Part shown: positions 45,624-56,093 of the stretch, piece after piece
How the letters are laid out: each line of letters starts with the position of its first letter
Numbering within the stretch: the first letter of the stretch is position 1
NCBI GenBank assembly: GCA_023853785.1
Contig: JAJIRX010000708.1
Span: forward strand, 124,001 to 188,000
Origin: Psilocybe azurescens
Taxonomy: Eukaryota; Basidiomycota; Agaricomycetes; Agaricales; Agrocybaceae
Length of the DNA stretch: 64,000 nt
Direction: 5' to 3'
Made by a program: the position numbers and the translations under genes
Notes under the pieces: generated by a model
The model's database searches: none
What the model was told of the DNA's origin: nothing
What the model saw: only the letters and a program-made list of their open reading frames with translations

Positions 45624-46555
45624 TCGAATCCGCGAGAAACGACCATATTGTATGTACATTATTGTACACCATTCCATAATGATTTCGGACCCACTCCTCC
45701 TTTTCCTTGACTTGACTTGATGAAGCCTTTCACGCTCGATGCGAAACCTTACCTTGCTTTTTTATTTTATTTTAGTTGAATATTTACAACATAACACTCA
45801 TTCTTTAGGAGCTCTTTCTTGCGCTCCGTATTTATTGCATTGCAATTGAATTTGACCCCTTTCAAAATCACCGTCAAATTCGGAAATTCCCAGCTTGCAA
45901 ATGGTGCTGCGGGTGCTTTTTGCGCTGACGCTCAGGTTTCCGCATAACTCGGTGAAATGGAGTGATCTTCGTAACATATGTCTATTTTAAACTGTGTATG
46001 TCGGCTGCTTTTAGCCTGAATATCTTTAAACACTGAGCGATCTCCTTGGACGTTTACTATAAAAAGTTATTCCGCCGGCGAGATCGTTTGTTGTCAAAAT
46101 CAGCCGAATATTCCGGTAAGTAACAATCTGTCCGGCGTGCATGGAGTCAGAACAAGTAATTCGAAGACCAGGGCGCTTTCCCGTCAGGGTAGCAGTGGGT
46201 AGGCAACGGTGACTTCAGGATTCATACCAAAACATGATACTCTATGTTCGATATTTATCAAGAAATTTGAATCGGTGGGTGGATGTGTCATCCAAATCAG
46301 ATTCAAGTGCACCATGAGCTGGTGGTGTCCTCTAATAATGTGAAAGCAATTACTGGTGCAAGCGTCATGCTCTTCATGATAGAAAAATAGATGCATAGGT
46401 CCTCTATTGGGTGATCTATTTATAGACTACGCGTTCACCACCGACCAAAAAACTATAAAATCAACCATATAATATCTAAATCCCTTCAAGGTATTCACCT
46501 TACTAAGTATTCGTCCTACTTGAAGGTTCAAAACCTGTCATCAGAAATATCGACT
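45624..46555. other. Spacer between kinesin and array member G
   Basis: About 930 bp without a supported gene. TATAAAA at 46454-46460 precedes member G by about 100 bp. Confidence 0.4.
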
Positions 46556-47004
46556 ATGCGTTTCTTCTTCACATCTATCGTTGTTGGCGCCTGCTTCTTC
46601 GCGCAAGCTTTAGCCGTTTACCACTGTAAGACGCTTTTCTGTATATCTCACACTTAAGGATAGATTGCTCACGTAGATTTTTGACAAGGCGATACCGAGG
46701 CTGTATGTTTGTTCCATGCCCCATAGAATTTTCCACAAATTAATTGTAAACCCCTTGGGTATCCCTTGTCATCGTTATTTGTGATCTAGAGTCCATCTTG
46801 TGAGTATCTCATCAGATTCATTTCGTCCGCTGGTATTAATCCCCCATCACACATAGGCCCGGCTGGGTTTCAATGCTGCGGTCCCATTTCTCCTATAACA
46901 GGCGCGATGTATGTGTCGTGTTTTACTCTGCGACAGTTAATGGAGGCTGATCTTTACCGTGACCGTCAAGCTGCCGCCCTGTTGGGGAAGTTTGTCCCCT
47001 TTAG
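46556..47004 (+). CDS. Six-cysteine secreted peptide, array member G
   Basis: Exons 46556-46625, 46689-46702 (14 nt), 46790-46799 (10 nt), 46857-46908, 46971-47004; 180 nt, 59 aa. Signal peptide MRFFFTSIVVGACFFAQALA followed immediately by VYHC, so almost no pro-region. CDTEA, SPSC, then CPAGFQCCGPISPITGAI and CRPVGEVCPL with stop. All junctions are GT-AG and in frame. One of the clearest members; useful as the family reference. Confidence 0.85.
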
Positions 47005-47617
47005 AGGAATATCTAACACCTGACTGAGGACCCCCGACAGGTACCGACATTGGTGTTTGCACTATACCTAATCACAACAACAACTTAAAATATATATATA
47101 AATTCTTTCCTTGACTTTTTCAAAGCCCTGTACAGATTGGAGAACCTTTCTCGGATCACCATGTACTGATTGTTCCCATTCGAAGGCAGCTTCTCATGAC
47201 CTTAAAAACGGTGTAGTCGACCTTTGTAGAATTGATCAACAACGAGATTCTTACAACGAGATTCTTACTATGTAACGAAAGCTGCTGTCATCCTTGTGCA
47301 TATGAGACCGATTACACCTGTGCCTAGTTATAAATACACAGGAACAAAGTCTGATACAAATCTCTCGTTAACTGCAAGCTATTTTAAAACTATGAATGGA
47401 CATGGCAGAACAAACCCGTGAGATTTGTGTATGCCTGGAAGATTGAGTCAAGTTAGATGATTAGGCGTACCTGGTGCGAAACCTCCGATAAAATCCATTT
47501 TAGAACGTCAGGTACAGTGTACCATGATCCCACAGTATAAATTCCGCAGAAAGTGGACCGCCCTCAACATTCCACCGTTTTCAACCACCGAAAACGTCTA
47601 TCACATAAACTGAAGTC
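47005..47617. other. Spacer between array members G and H
   Basis: It contains a short TATATATATA run near 47090 and a direct duplication of GAGATTCTTAC near 47240-47260. TATAAAT at 47536-47542 precedes member H. No gene seen. Confidence 0.4.
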
Positions 47618-48081
47618 ATGAGATTTTCCATTATCTCGATCGTTGCCTCTCTTGCTCTTGCTTCGCAGGTGCTTGCCACACCGACTCCGTAGAGACGAGC
47701 CTGCCGTCACTTACCATTGTACGTCTGCAGTATTTCTTGATTACTGAAGACCGTCTGACCGGAACTGACTAATGCAGGTGGGTATGGAACGGTATGTCCT
47801 TTGTCATAGTTGCAGATTATCCCGCTGAGAATAATGATATGCATTGACGCAGGGCTTGACATGTGAGAGAAGCGCCTATCATTCCCACTCCCCATATGTC
47901 AAATGACTGAACAAATGTTCTGATTATACAGGTCCAAGCGGATATCGTTGCTGTGGTCCTATCTCAGTCACCTTGGGGGGACGTGAGTCGTTACTCTCAC
48001 TTAGTATAGAATGAAGCAAGAAACTAACTATCTCTTAATTGAAGATGTTACAAAGGACGAACCGGCGTCTGTCCTCTTTGA
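47618..48081 (+). CDS. Six-cysteine secreted peptide, array member H
   Basis: Exons 47618-47718, 47778-47791 (14 nt), 47853-47862 (10 nt), 47932-47982, 48045-48081; about 70 aa. Signal peptide MRFSIISIVASLALASQVLA; exon 1 ends VTYHC. Core CPSGYRCCGPISVTLGG and CYKGRTGVCPL with stop. Two compensating frame problems: an in-frame TAG at about 47691-47693 requires one base fewer upstream, and one base is missing in the G6 run 47975-47980. Either sequence errors or a dead copy; the splice sites are all good. Confidence 0.65.
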
Positions 48082-48623
48082 GCATGATAGTATTGGATAC
48101 CCATGCTTTGAGTTATCAAATTCTTAGGCTATAGCCGAGCTACTGAATGCTGCCGTCTCTTACTATCCATGAGTAATGAGTAATCCAATTTGAAATAATG
48201 CCGATATTTTGTTTAAGTCACTGTATTTGAATTTGATTCAAGTGATGAAACCCAACGAATTACAGATCCATGTCATGTCGTAATTTATCTATTGGCTATT
48301 GGATCTCTCTGCTTATGAGTGGCTTTACCCTTGCGATGGTTATCTGCATTACGATGGAAACGAGTAACGCACTTTTTCGAAGAGACAATGCCTTTCCTAA
48401 CAACTTCAAGTTCGCCAGGTTTATCCGACTTAGTACGTTATCTTCCCTTCAGATTAATTATTTATGCTATACCGCAGGTATTAAGGGTCCTTGAATCACG
48501 AGAAAAGTTTTGGAGCCCTAATGAGGCAGTCGGTAATTATTTTTAGATCGATCACATACAGGCTATATATACCTGCCTAGGAGGACAAGACAGTCAACGA
48601 CTACAAGCCTACATTGAGCTGCC
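48082..48623. other. Spacer between array members H and I
   Basis: No gene supported. Overlapping forward frames at 48270-48546 show no domain. TATATATA at 48564-48571 precedes member I by 58 bp. Confidence 0.4.
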
Positions 48624-49083
48624 ATGAAATATTCTCTTTTCTTCATTACTGTAACAATTGCCTGTCTCTCTTCTGTCATTGCATCACCTACATCCCTAGA
48701 GGTTCGCGACTGTGTTCCCCTCCAACCTATCACTGTAAGCTCTGATGCACATCCTCATTGTCGGACTCTGATACTCATAAACTTGTTAATAGGTGGTGGG
48801 CCTGATGTAGGTATTTTTTTAATCTTCAATATACTTCTAAACACATACCTTGGTGGACAACATAGGGTGCAGCGTGTAAGTATTAATTCACTGTGAAGCT
48901 TGCCTTGGGTATTAAATTCTGACACGACTTACCTGACAGGTCCCTGTGGATATCGTTGCTGCGGACCTCTTGTCGTTGGTGTTGGTGGAACGTAAGACAG
49001 TCAGCCTCTACTAAACGCAGTGATAATTTGATATCTTACAATACAGTTGCTTCATTGGAGAGACGGGAGTATGCCCATTGTAA
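48624..49083 (+). CDS. Six-cysteine secreted peptide, array member I
   Basis: Exons 48624-48734, 48793-48806 (14 nt), 48866-48875 (10 nt), 48940-48991, 49047-49083; about 74 aa. Signal peptide MKYSLFFITVTIACLSSVIA. Exon 1 ends TYHC only if one base is added to the C4 run 48717-48720. CGGPD and GAAC follow, then CPCGYRCCGPLVVGVGGTC and FIGETGVCPL with stop. It has an extra Cys inside the P-x-G-Y motif, shared with member M (CPCGYRCCGP), which suggests I and M are sister copies although they lie 12 kb apart on opposite strands. Confidence 0.75.
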
Positions 49084-49488
49084 AAGAAATAGTCGACTCG
49101 GAGAAGTTCGAAATCAATGACTGAATGTTATGTATACACGAAACAAAATTGTACGTCTGAAGAGTATCCAATACTCGTAATATGAGTAGTCTTTGGATAT
49201 TTCTGAGTCTATTGAGTTGGTGAAGATCTATATCACCAAATGAGGGTTGGTACAAATTTTTCCTCTGTTCGGAGATTCTTACTCACAAAAACATGGGGGA
49301 TCAAAATGTCAATATCAGGGACACTGTTGGTGCATGTCAATGCCACACCATAAAGCACGACCGCAGTTTATGCCGGTTGCAGGTATTTATAGAGCATGGT
49401 CTCATATAAAACAAGGTAGTGGCTCGGTGGTTTCAACAATCAAATCCTCACTCTCTCCATCGCTATCGCTGAATATCCAGTTGTTAAT
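49084..49488. other. Spacer between array members I and J
   Basis: 405 bp, no gene. TATAAAA at 49405-49411 precedes member J by about 80 bp. Confidence 0.4.
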
Positions 49489-49958
49489 ATGCAGCTCTCT
49501 TCTATTTCCGCAGTCATTGCGTTCTCGATCTTCTCGTTTGCAGCCGCAACACCCACCCCACAAGGAAGTCTTCCTATCTTCATATGTAAGCACTGAAGTT
49601 TGTCGATGAATGCGAATTACTGTGAGGATTCTCACTGGGTTATATTTCTTATTATAGGCGCTGGCCCTGATGTATGTATAACTGCTTAGATCCCCGAAGC
49701 GCATTCTGAATTACGTGAATGAAATGTGAATAGAATCTTAAGTGTGAGTGCCTAATGAAGTCGTTCTTAGGCAGCCTTTATTGAGGACAATCTTGATATT
49801 CATAGGCCCAAGTGGATATCGCTGCTGCGTTGGGCCGCTGAGCCCTGATGTACAGCGTACTGGAACGCAAGTCTAACGTAATTAATACAAGTGATCTTAA
49901 ATTGACACAGTTCTTTTGCAGCTGTGAGCTTGGAATACACGGCGTTTGTCCACTTTGA
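49489..49958 (+). CDS. Six-cysteine secreted peptide, array member J
   Basis: Exons 49489-49585, 49658-49671 (14 nt), 49734-49743 (10 nt), 49806-49866, 49922-49958; 219 nt, 72 aa. Signal peptide MQLSSISAVIAFSIFSFAAA, pro-piece PTPQGSLPIFIC, CAGPD, NLKC, CPSGYRCCVGPLSPDVQRTG, CELGIHGVCPL with stop. An extra residue (V) separates CC from GP, as in L. The donor of the last intron is GC (GCAAGT), with no alternative GT in frame. Confidence 0.82.
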
Positions 49959-50786
49959 AAGGGAAGCAAGCGGATGAGTCGTTTGAGTTTCCAGCTCTTC
50001 CTTGCCTTGCAGTACATAGGACTATACTACAGATGTATCTACTGCACATATCCAAATACTTGAAAGTTGTTCAGAGATTGAGAAGAAGTCGAGAGCAAGT
50101 CGAGAGTTAGCGCAGGCCCCCAAGTCCATGTGGGTTATGAGTATTTCTAATCGGAGTTTTAGAGTTGAAACTCGAATAAACACATTCCTCTCGAAGCCCT
50201 CGGCTCCAATCTCTTTATGAGCTCCTTGACTTTCTGGAACTTCAGTTTCCAGGAGAGCTTGGACACTAAAAATATGTGGTTCAGATTATAATCTGAATTC
50301 GAAATGTGACCGATAATTGTACCAAAATTTAAACATTAAATTTATTTGTAATAGTACGTATTTTCCGTTGAAGTTCAGATTGGTTCTAATCCACGTAATA
50401 TGAGTGGTACAGTTTCGATCAATGCGTCGCCGGCACATTCACAGCCTCTGCGCGCTGTGTATCGCATCCTATGCATGTGGTTTATTCTTCACATATATGT
50501 ACATAGCAATCGAGTGATACGCCATAATGACTCTGTCTGCCGGACTCCAACCTATTGATCAAAGCGTGAGCCAAGTTACATCTGCTGTGATTTATACCAC
50601 CATGCTGCCGTTATCCTCTCCTATCGGTCGTTTAAGTCTTAGTGATAACATTCCTGATAGTTGCTCTCTCGTTGGTCTGGATTCTTGCTTGGGGTCTGCC
50701 ATTATATATATATAATACCGGAGGTCTGATTACATGCTCCAGATGCCCACACAGACTTTCAGCATACATACAAAACCTTGCAATCC
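49959..50786. other. Intergenic, right edge of the left half-array
   Basis: About 830 bp. Overlapping forward frames at 50527-50914 include a hydrophobic stretch (MITFLIVALSLVWILAWGLP) and run into the inverted-repeat element. No recognisable protein. Confidence 0.35.
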
Positions 50787-51281
50787 ATCTGCAAAACCCT
50801 AGGCCGCTTTCAAATTTTTCATATGTGCGCCTTTGTGTGTACCAAACAATTATTTTTGGTTGCCCAAGCTCCATGACGTCGCTGTGGGACCGGATATCGA
50901 CCCGGTTACGGTAGTTCCAACCACCTAAACGATCATCTGCTCAACGTTTACTACTACCCAACGCAGTGCAAGCCTCGTACTATGGGAAGCTATCGCTATA
51001 TCTCAGAAGAACAGAAGAGACTCATTGTTGCAATGTCCTTTAGCGGTAGAAAAGATTGAGATTTCAGTCGTTGCGGGGGTCAACCTTCGCATATATTGCT
51101 AAAACATAGTTTTATATTGAGGGGAGAAGCTAGAGGAGTGGGGAAAGGAGCAATGTGGGACGTAGAGGAATAAGCAAACGACGCTTGCGTCATCCGTGCT
51201 ACGGATTACCAAAAGAGATTTTTTGTGCTGAGTAAAGGCGCATACATGAAATTTTTGAAAGCGGCCTAGGGTTTTGCAGAT
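50787..51281. mobile_element. Candidate MITE-like element with long terminal inverted repeats
   Basis: The sequence starting ATCTGCAAAACCCTAGGCCG at 50787 recurs inverted, ending at 51281. The two arms (about 50787-50872 and 51196-51281, roughly 85 bp each, by eye around 80% identical with small indels) enclose about 320 bp with no open frame. Size (about 495 bp), long inverted repeats and absence of coding fit a non-autonomous DNA transposon. I could not define a target-site duplication. Confidence 0.6.
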
Positions 51282-51296
51282 AGCTGTTAAATTAAC

Positions 51297-51328
51297 GACG
51301 CGTCGACGCGTCAGGTGTGCACGTGCAC
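51297..51328. repeat. Adjacent palindromes with paired ACGCGT
   Basis: A perfect 16-bp palindrome GACGCGTCGACGCGTC (51297-51312) carries two ACGCGT hexamers. A perfect 12-bp palindrome GTGCACGTGCAC with a CACGTG core (51317-51328) follows four bases later. ACGCGT is the MCB element bound by MBF-type factors at the G1/S transition in fungi, and CACGTG is an E-box. It lies about 750 bp upstream of the membrane-protein paralog and next to the inverted-repeat element. Function is inference. Confidence 0.5.
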
Positions 51329-52079
51329 GTTAGGATCACGCGCTTTCAATATACCTATACAAAATTGAACTTGCCGGAAAAAGTGAACTCTTTCTTTTAC
51401 CTTCGTAAATCTTGACCGAGTTCAGATCCTTGATCCATTTTCCTCGTAAGTCCAGATTTAAGTTCGTTTTATAAGTTTAGAAAAAGTCTGAACCATATCT
51501 TTCTACTGTCGAACTTCTGGTTTCCAGGTTGACGTTTCTTCGGAAATATGTGCCTGAAGATTAAAATCCAGTCCTGATGAAGCCAACTATAAGGTTTCAA
51601 ATATTGACATATTTTGTTTTTTACAGTACGCAGAACTCTTCAAGCAGGGCGGCAATATAGAAGTGTATGATATGTCTATCGATAAAAGTAGGATTGCCAG
51701 AGACAAGAAGGGGACTCCGTTTACTCTCACGAACAAACCAAATGACCCAACGAAAATGATAAATTCCACGCATTAAAACGCTATCAATCCGAGGATTTAC
51801 AGAACCAGCTGGATATAGCAAATCGATCTCATGCAATTCTTCGATGGATTCCGGTGCTATTTTTACCTTCTATTAATTGTAATGAATGTGGGAGCAGGCT
51901 AGAATCGCGCGCTTATAAAGTGAACCCTGCTACATATAACCTCGTAGCAGAATCTTCCCCCTCATCTAATTCGTACCAGTCAAGAGGCTGGATTTTCGAG
52001 GTATTTTTTTCAATGTTTGGTAGCATGGGGAGCTAATCTGATATGGAACATGCTGCGCAGCTCTTCTTCCTTCAGCCAT
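51329..52079. other. Upstream region of the second membrane-protein gene
   Basis: No supported gene; reverse frames at 51587-51836 overlap each other without recognisable content. Holds the promoter of the 52080 gene. Confidence 0.4.
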
Positions 52080-54892
52080 ATGTCTCAGAAGACTGGGAAA
52101 GATTACTTTGGGAATTGGGAATTCAATAATGCTCCAACAAGACGAGAAGACTCCCAGAGCGCCGTTGAACCTTTGGATCGGAGTCGTCTCGTTCCCCCGG
52201 ACAACCTCATCCCTTCCCTAGATGCCAATAACAGGGTCACATTACCCCCTCCATTTGAATCCCAAAGAACACCAGAATCAGAGGATTCACATCACCGTTC
52301 TAAGACTGGTGAGAGTGCACTCTCCCCATCCTCTACAAGCTCGTCCTCGAGCCCTACTCCAAAGTTGAAAATCCTCACCGATCTACGTCCTGGATCGTTC
52401 TCGATCAGTAGTCAAACCTCAACCCCGTACTCTGACACGCTCCTGTCTAACCACGATACCACGCCAAGTCCTGCGCGACAGAGCAATTTGGAAGAGCCGT
52501 CGCCTCCACCTCGCCGACGCAGTAACTCTGAACCCCCAAAGAAGTATCTTTCTGCAGTTTCGCGGAATCCTCATGGCGAGAATGATCCATCAGTCTTGTT
52601 TCAATCTCTTCAACCACAATCCACATCTATCCATTCTGCTCGTACTCCAGTCACGCCTGGCATCACTCTGTCGAGGTCCTCATCCAGAAAGAAGGTTGAC
52701 GCCTTTGTAGCTCACAATCCTTTCGTTAGCCATAGTCATGTACACGGAGTTGAAAAGAGCGATAAGCAAGATCTTACCTTTGACGATATTCTAACGCCAG
52801 GTCCACACTCGAACCCGTTTGGAACTAATATGTTTACGTCCGATACCGAGGACGTTCGAGATGGGCTAGTACATCATCCTACAAGGTCTGTACCCCCAAT
52901 ATTCTCCCATGGATCATATGGGTGACCGCCAGATGCTATTAAGATCCTATTCTCGTCGCACGAGTCGGGCGACAGATACAAACCCATCCAGCATACATGG
53001 CTGGCAACCCGATCATCAGGCTCATAAAGCCGAACACAGGGCATCCAATTTGATACGTACTGAGTCTCATGGTCGCCGTCAGAGTCAGAGTCGAGGGCTT
53101 CCACTTGTAAAAGTTCACCCAGCTGGTGAGTGTTCAATCCATTTTGTCGAACTATCGGCTCATTAATCTTTGTTTGTACCTTCGTAGAAGAAGTACAGGA
53201 GACAGAAACATCGCCCACGCTTGATCATTCTGTAGTAACTCGTCCCACAGGCGCCGATTTTCCATCATCTTCTTATCCAGTCGCGGTTAATAGGGATCCT
53301 TCTACGGCCAATGAACTAAATATCCCATACGAAACTCCCAGCAAAATCTATATGCCCCCGTCTATCATTCGCAGTGGAACCTTTGAATCCAATTTGAGTT
53401 ACTCAAAGGACGATGACTCGGAGAAGAACAGCGTAGATACGGATGAACCCTCTTCGAAGCCAACTTTCTTATCTCGTATGACCCGTGCTTTAGGTCTGCG
53501 TCGGCGTTCTGCTCCCACAGAAGAGTCGCTCACCACTGCGGCCGCTAGTTTTATCGCAAGTACATTACCGAGACAGATGTATCTGCATCTCTTACTCCGC
53601 CTTCCGCTGCTCTACTTCTCGCGCGTGTCCCGTATTTTCGAGGAGGCCGATATGACCCTGCCTGAAATCAAGAAAATGGCGTTGGAGACACCTCACTCGG
53701 CCAACAAATGGAGAACAATCGATCTGGCTGTACATGATAGATCGTTTGACGTTCCTCTTGAATACCAGAGACTGAGCTCGACGTGGGAGTTCTTTATCGA
53801 TTCCGTCTTGCGAGAGTGGAAGATATTCAATATCATCTCCGGTCTCCTTTTAAGGTACCGCTATCTTGCATCTGTCCATTAACGTGAACTGATAAAATGG
53901 ATGTGCAGTGCCATTCTCACCATACTTCAAATTGACAGCGCCGCCCAGAATCCGATTACGAGATATACTGCACTGTTTTCGCTGATATGCTCGCTAATCA
54001 GCCTTCTTTTGGCTGCATGTATATCATTCGTTTTGGGACAATGCGCAAACCGTACAAGGCTGCAGAATGGGCACTGGTGAGTTTCTAATTCCTCTCCCTT
54101 TACAGCGATGTTCACCTGTCATTCTTTTCAGGAAGCGCGAAATAAAACAATGATATGGTGGAACGTCTGGTGCTCCTGGCCATGCCTGCGATTTGGCTCA
54201 CATGGCATGTATTTTAATCATCTGATTAGTGCTCGATGTGCTTAACATGTTTCCAGGTCCATTGTTCTTTATATTGTTTGTATCATGGCCTTCGCGTGGC
54301 AGACAACCTCTCAAGACGATACTCCCCACTCCCTCTTTCCCCTACCACTGTCCTGGTCGTTCGTGCTTTGTTAACTGGTGTTCTTGGCTTGGGTGTCGTT
54401 TATGGGGTGCTTATCATTACGACGTTCAGTCGCTATGGAGAGGTCATGGATAAAACATGGAAAGAAAGAATAGATGAATGGGCAGAAGAAAGGGCGGTTG
54501 CAGCGTCGGCAATCCAACCGGAGACGGATCCTTACACACCCACCCCTACAGAAGGATCGTCTGTATCCAACTGGCCCGAATCTTATACACCATCCACTAA
54601 TACGCCATCTCCCTGGAAGGCTCCAGTCTCTCCCAGGCCCTCTTCCTCCTCCCATGTCGCCTTCGATCACGACAGTTATCCCGCTCGTGTTCCGGGATTT
54701 GGTACTCCAACTGTGAAAGATCCTGATTCGAATCTTGGGAACGGGGTGTCTAAACCGCGAGAGAAACGCCGAGTTCGGTTTCGATCGCCTAAAGAATCTC
54801 CCGCAGAGAAGATCACTGAATCTGAACCTTACTTTGCTAATACCAACGACAGCGAGAATGAAGGCACCCCTGAGCTGGAGGTAGCGATGTAG
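52080..54892 (+). CDS. Disordered protein with multi-pass membrane core, paralog 2
   Basis: Paralog of the 4332-8749 gene. Exons 52080-53125, 53188-53854, 53909-54076, 54132-54204, 54257-54892; about 863 aa. Shared blocks: MSQKTG start, DAFVAHNPF near the end of the disordered region, LPRQMYLHLLLRLPLLYFSR, FEEADMTLPEIKKMALET, STWEFFIDSVLREWKIFN, SAILTILQIDSAAQNPITRY, IWWNVW, LGLGVVYGVLIITTFSRYG. The introns in the membrane part sit at the same positions. Four single-base breaks (52893-52897, 54007-54010, 54169-54170, 54336-54342) and a GC donor at 54205 make it either error-affected or a decaying copy. It lacks the Pro/Tyr repeat and the 95-bp repeats of paralog 1. Confidence 0.72.
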
Positions 54893-56093
54893 TGAATACG
54901 ATTGGACTTGTGTAGGTGGAATCCGACTGGGTTCACGGGTATAGGGGGATGGCAGTAAGATCTATTTGTCATAGAATACACGATGCTTTTCTTCTGGTAT
55001 GGAAGCTTTCATTTGGTAGGTGGCTATATTAGTTTCTGTCAATATTCTTTGTGAATAGAAACAAGGATGCCGGCACATATGGCCGATGTGCTGCATACAA
55101 ACTTGGCCGACCCCCTTTGTATTGACGCTGCGGTGATACAACAGTTCGAAGGTCGTCTGATAATTACATTGCCATTTGGTCGAAACGTGTTTGCCCCGTT
55201 CGACATACGTTCCAAACGAAATTAGAAAACGTGACCGCCACAGTGTAAGAGCAACACATAAGAGCTAAATATAGAGCATTGCAATGGTTTCGTTACAGTA
55301 ATCTTCTTAATTATTTCTATAATAGCTGACATGCACACTTTGTGCCCTGTCTGCATACTTAAGAAACAATTCTCCCACAGCAACACGGTCAGATAAACGC
55401 CCAATTACCCTAAGACCTTGGCCATGTGACATATCCGCGGTAGCAGCGGCACATTCACAAGGTGGCGCCTGGGAGAACTTTCCTATATTTTAGATTCTGA
55501 GTCTCTTGTCATGGATTTTTTTGAACATGGATTCATTTTGGAGGGTGCTTCGTGATAACCGCAACCCAATCAGTTCCAATCACAGTGAGAGCCCCAGCCT
55601 TGATCGCAATGGCAAATCCAAATGTAAGTTCGACGATATTTGACGATCCTACTTCCGAGTAATACGCTCTTCAAAAATTTGAGGAAGATTTGAGATCAAC
55701 AGAGGGAGCTAACTCCTAAGTCCTTAGCAAGCACTTAGAGGACGTGTCGTGGACCAATAAAAATTTGGACTTATTTGCACGCGGGAAATTCTCGGAGTTC
55801 TCAAAAAGTGTACAAAAAATTCGAAAAGAATGCACATTTTACCGGCAACGACTCTAGCAACTTTATTCATTAGATTTTGCTTGCTATTCACTTTAATTGG
55901 CGCACGTTTCCCATGTACAACCGCGTACCCATTCAAGTGCTCTGCAAGGTTACGGTGTTGCTCATAGGCGCGCATAAACCGCAGCTACAAATAACAGTCA
56001 ACTGACCTGTCGTCATTGTAGCCATCATGCATACAAAGTTCGAATCTCCACCACATGTACACATCGTACACCGACTCAGATTCCCAGGTGAAG
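54893..56093. other. Intergenic before the TMEM16-like gene
   Basis: About 1.2 kb with no supported gene. Reverse frames at 55222-55404 and 55724-55975 have no recognisable motifs. Confidence 0.4.

Noticed and set aside
47000..47110. Poly-AT run as an origin or centromere element
   Set aside because: Only about 10 bp of TA repeat; too short to support any function.
56030..56050. B-box-like GTTCGAATCTC as a tRNA signal
   Set aside because: No matching A box or cloverleaf around it. No other tRNA, rRNA or CRISPR pattern was found in the window.
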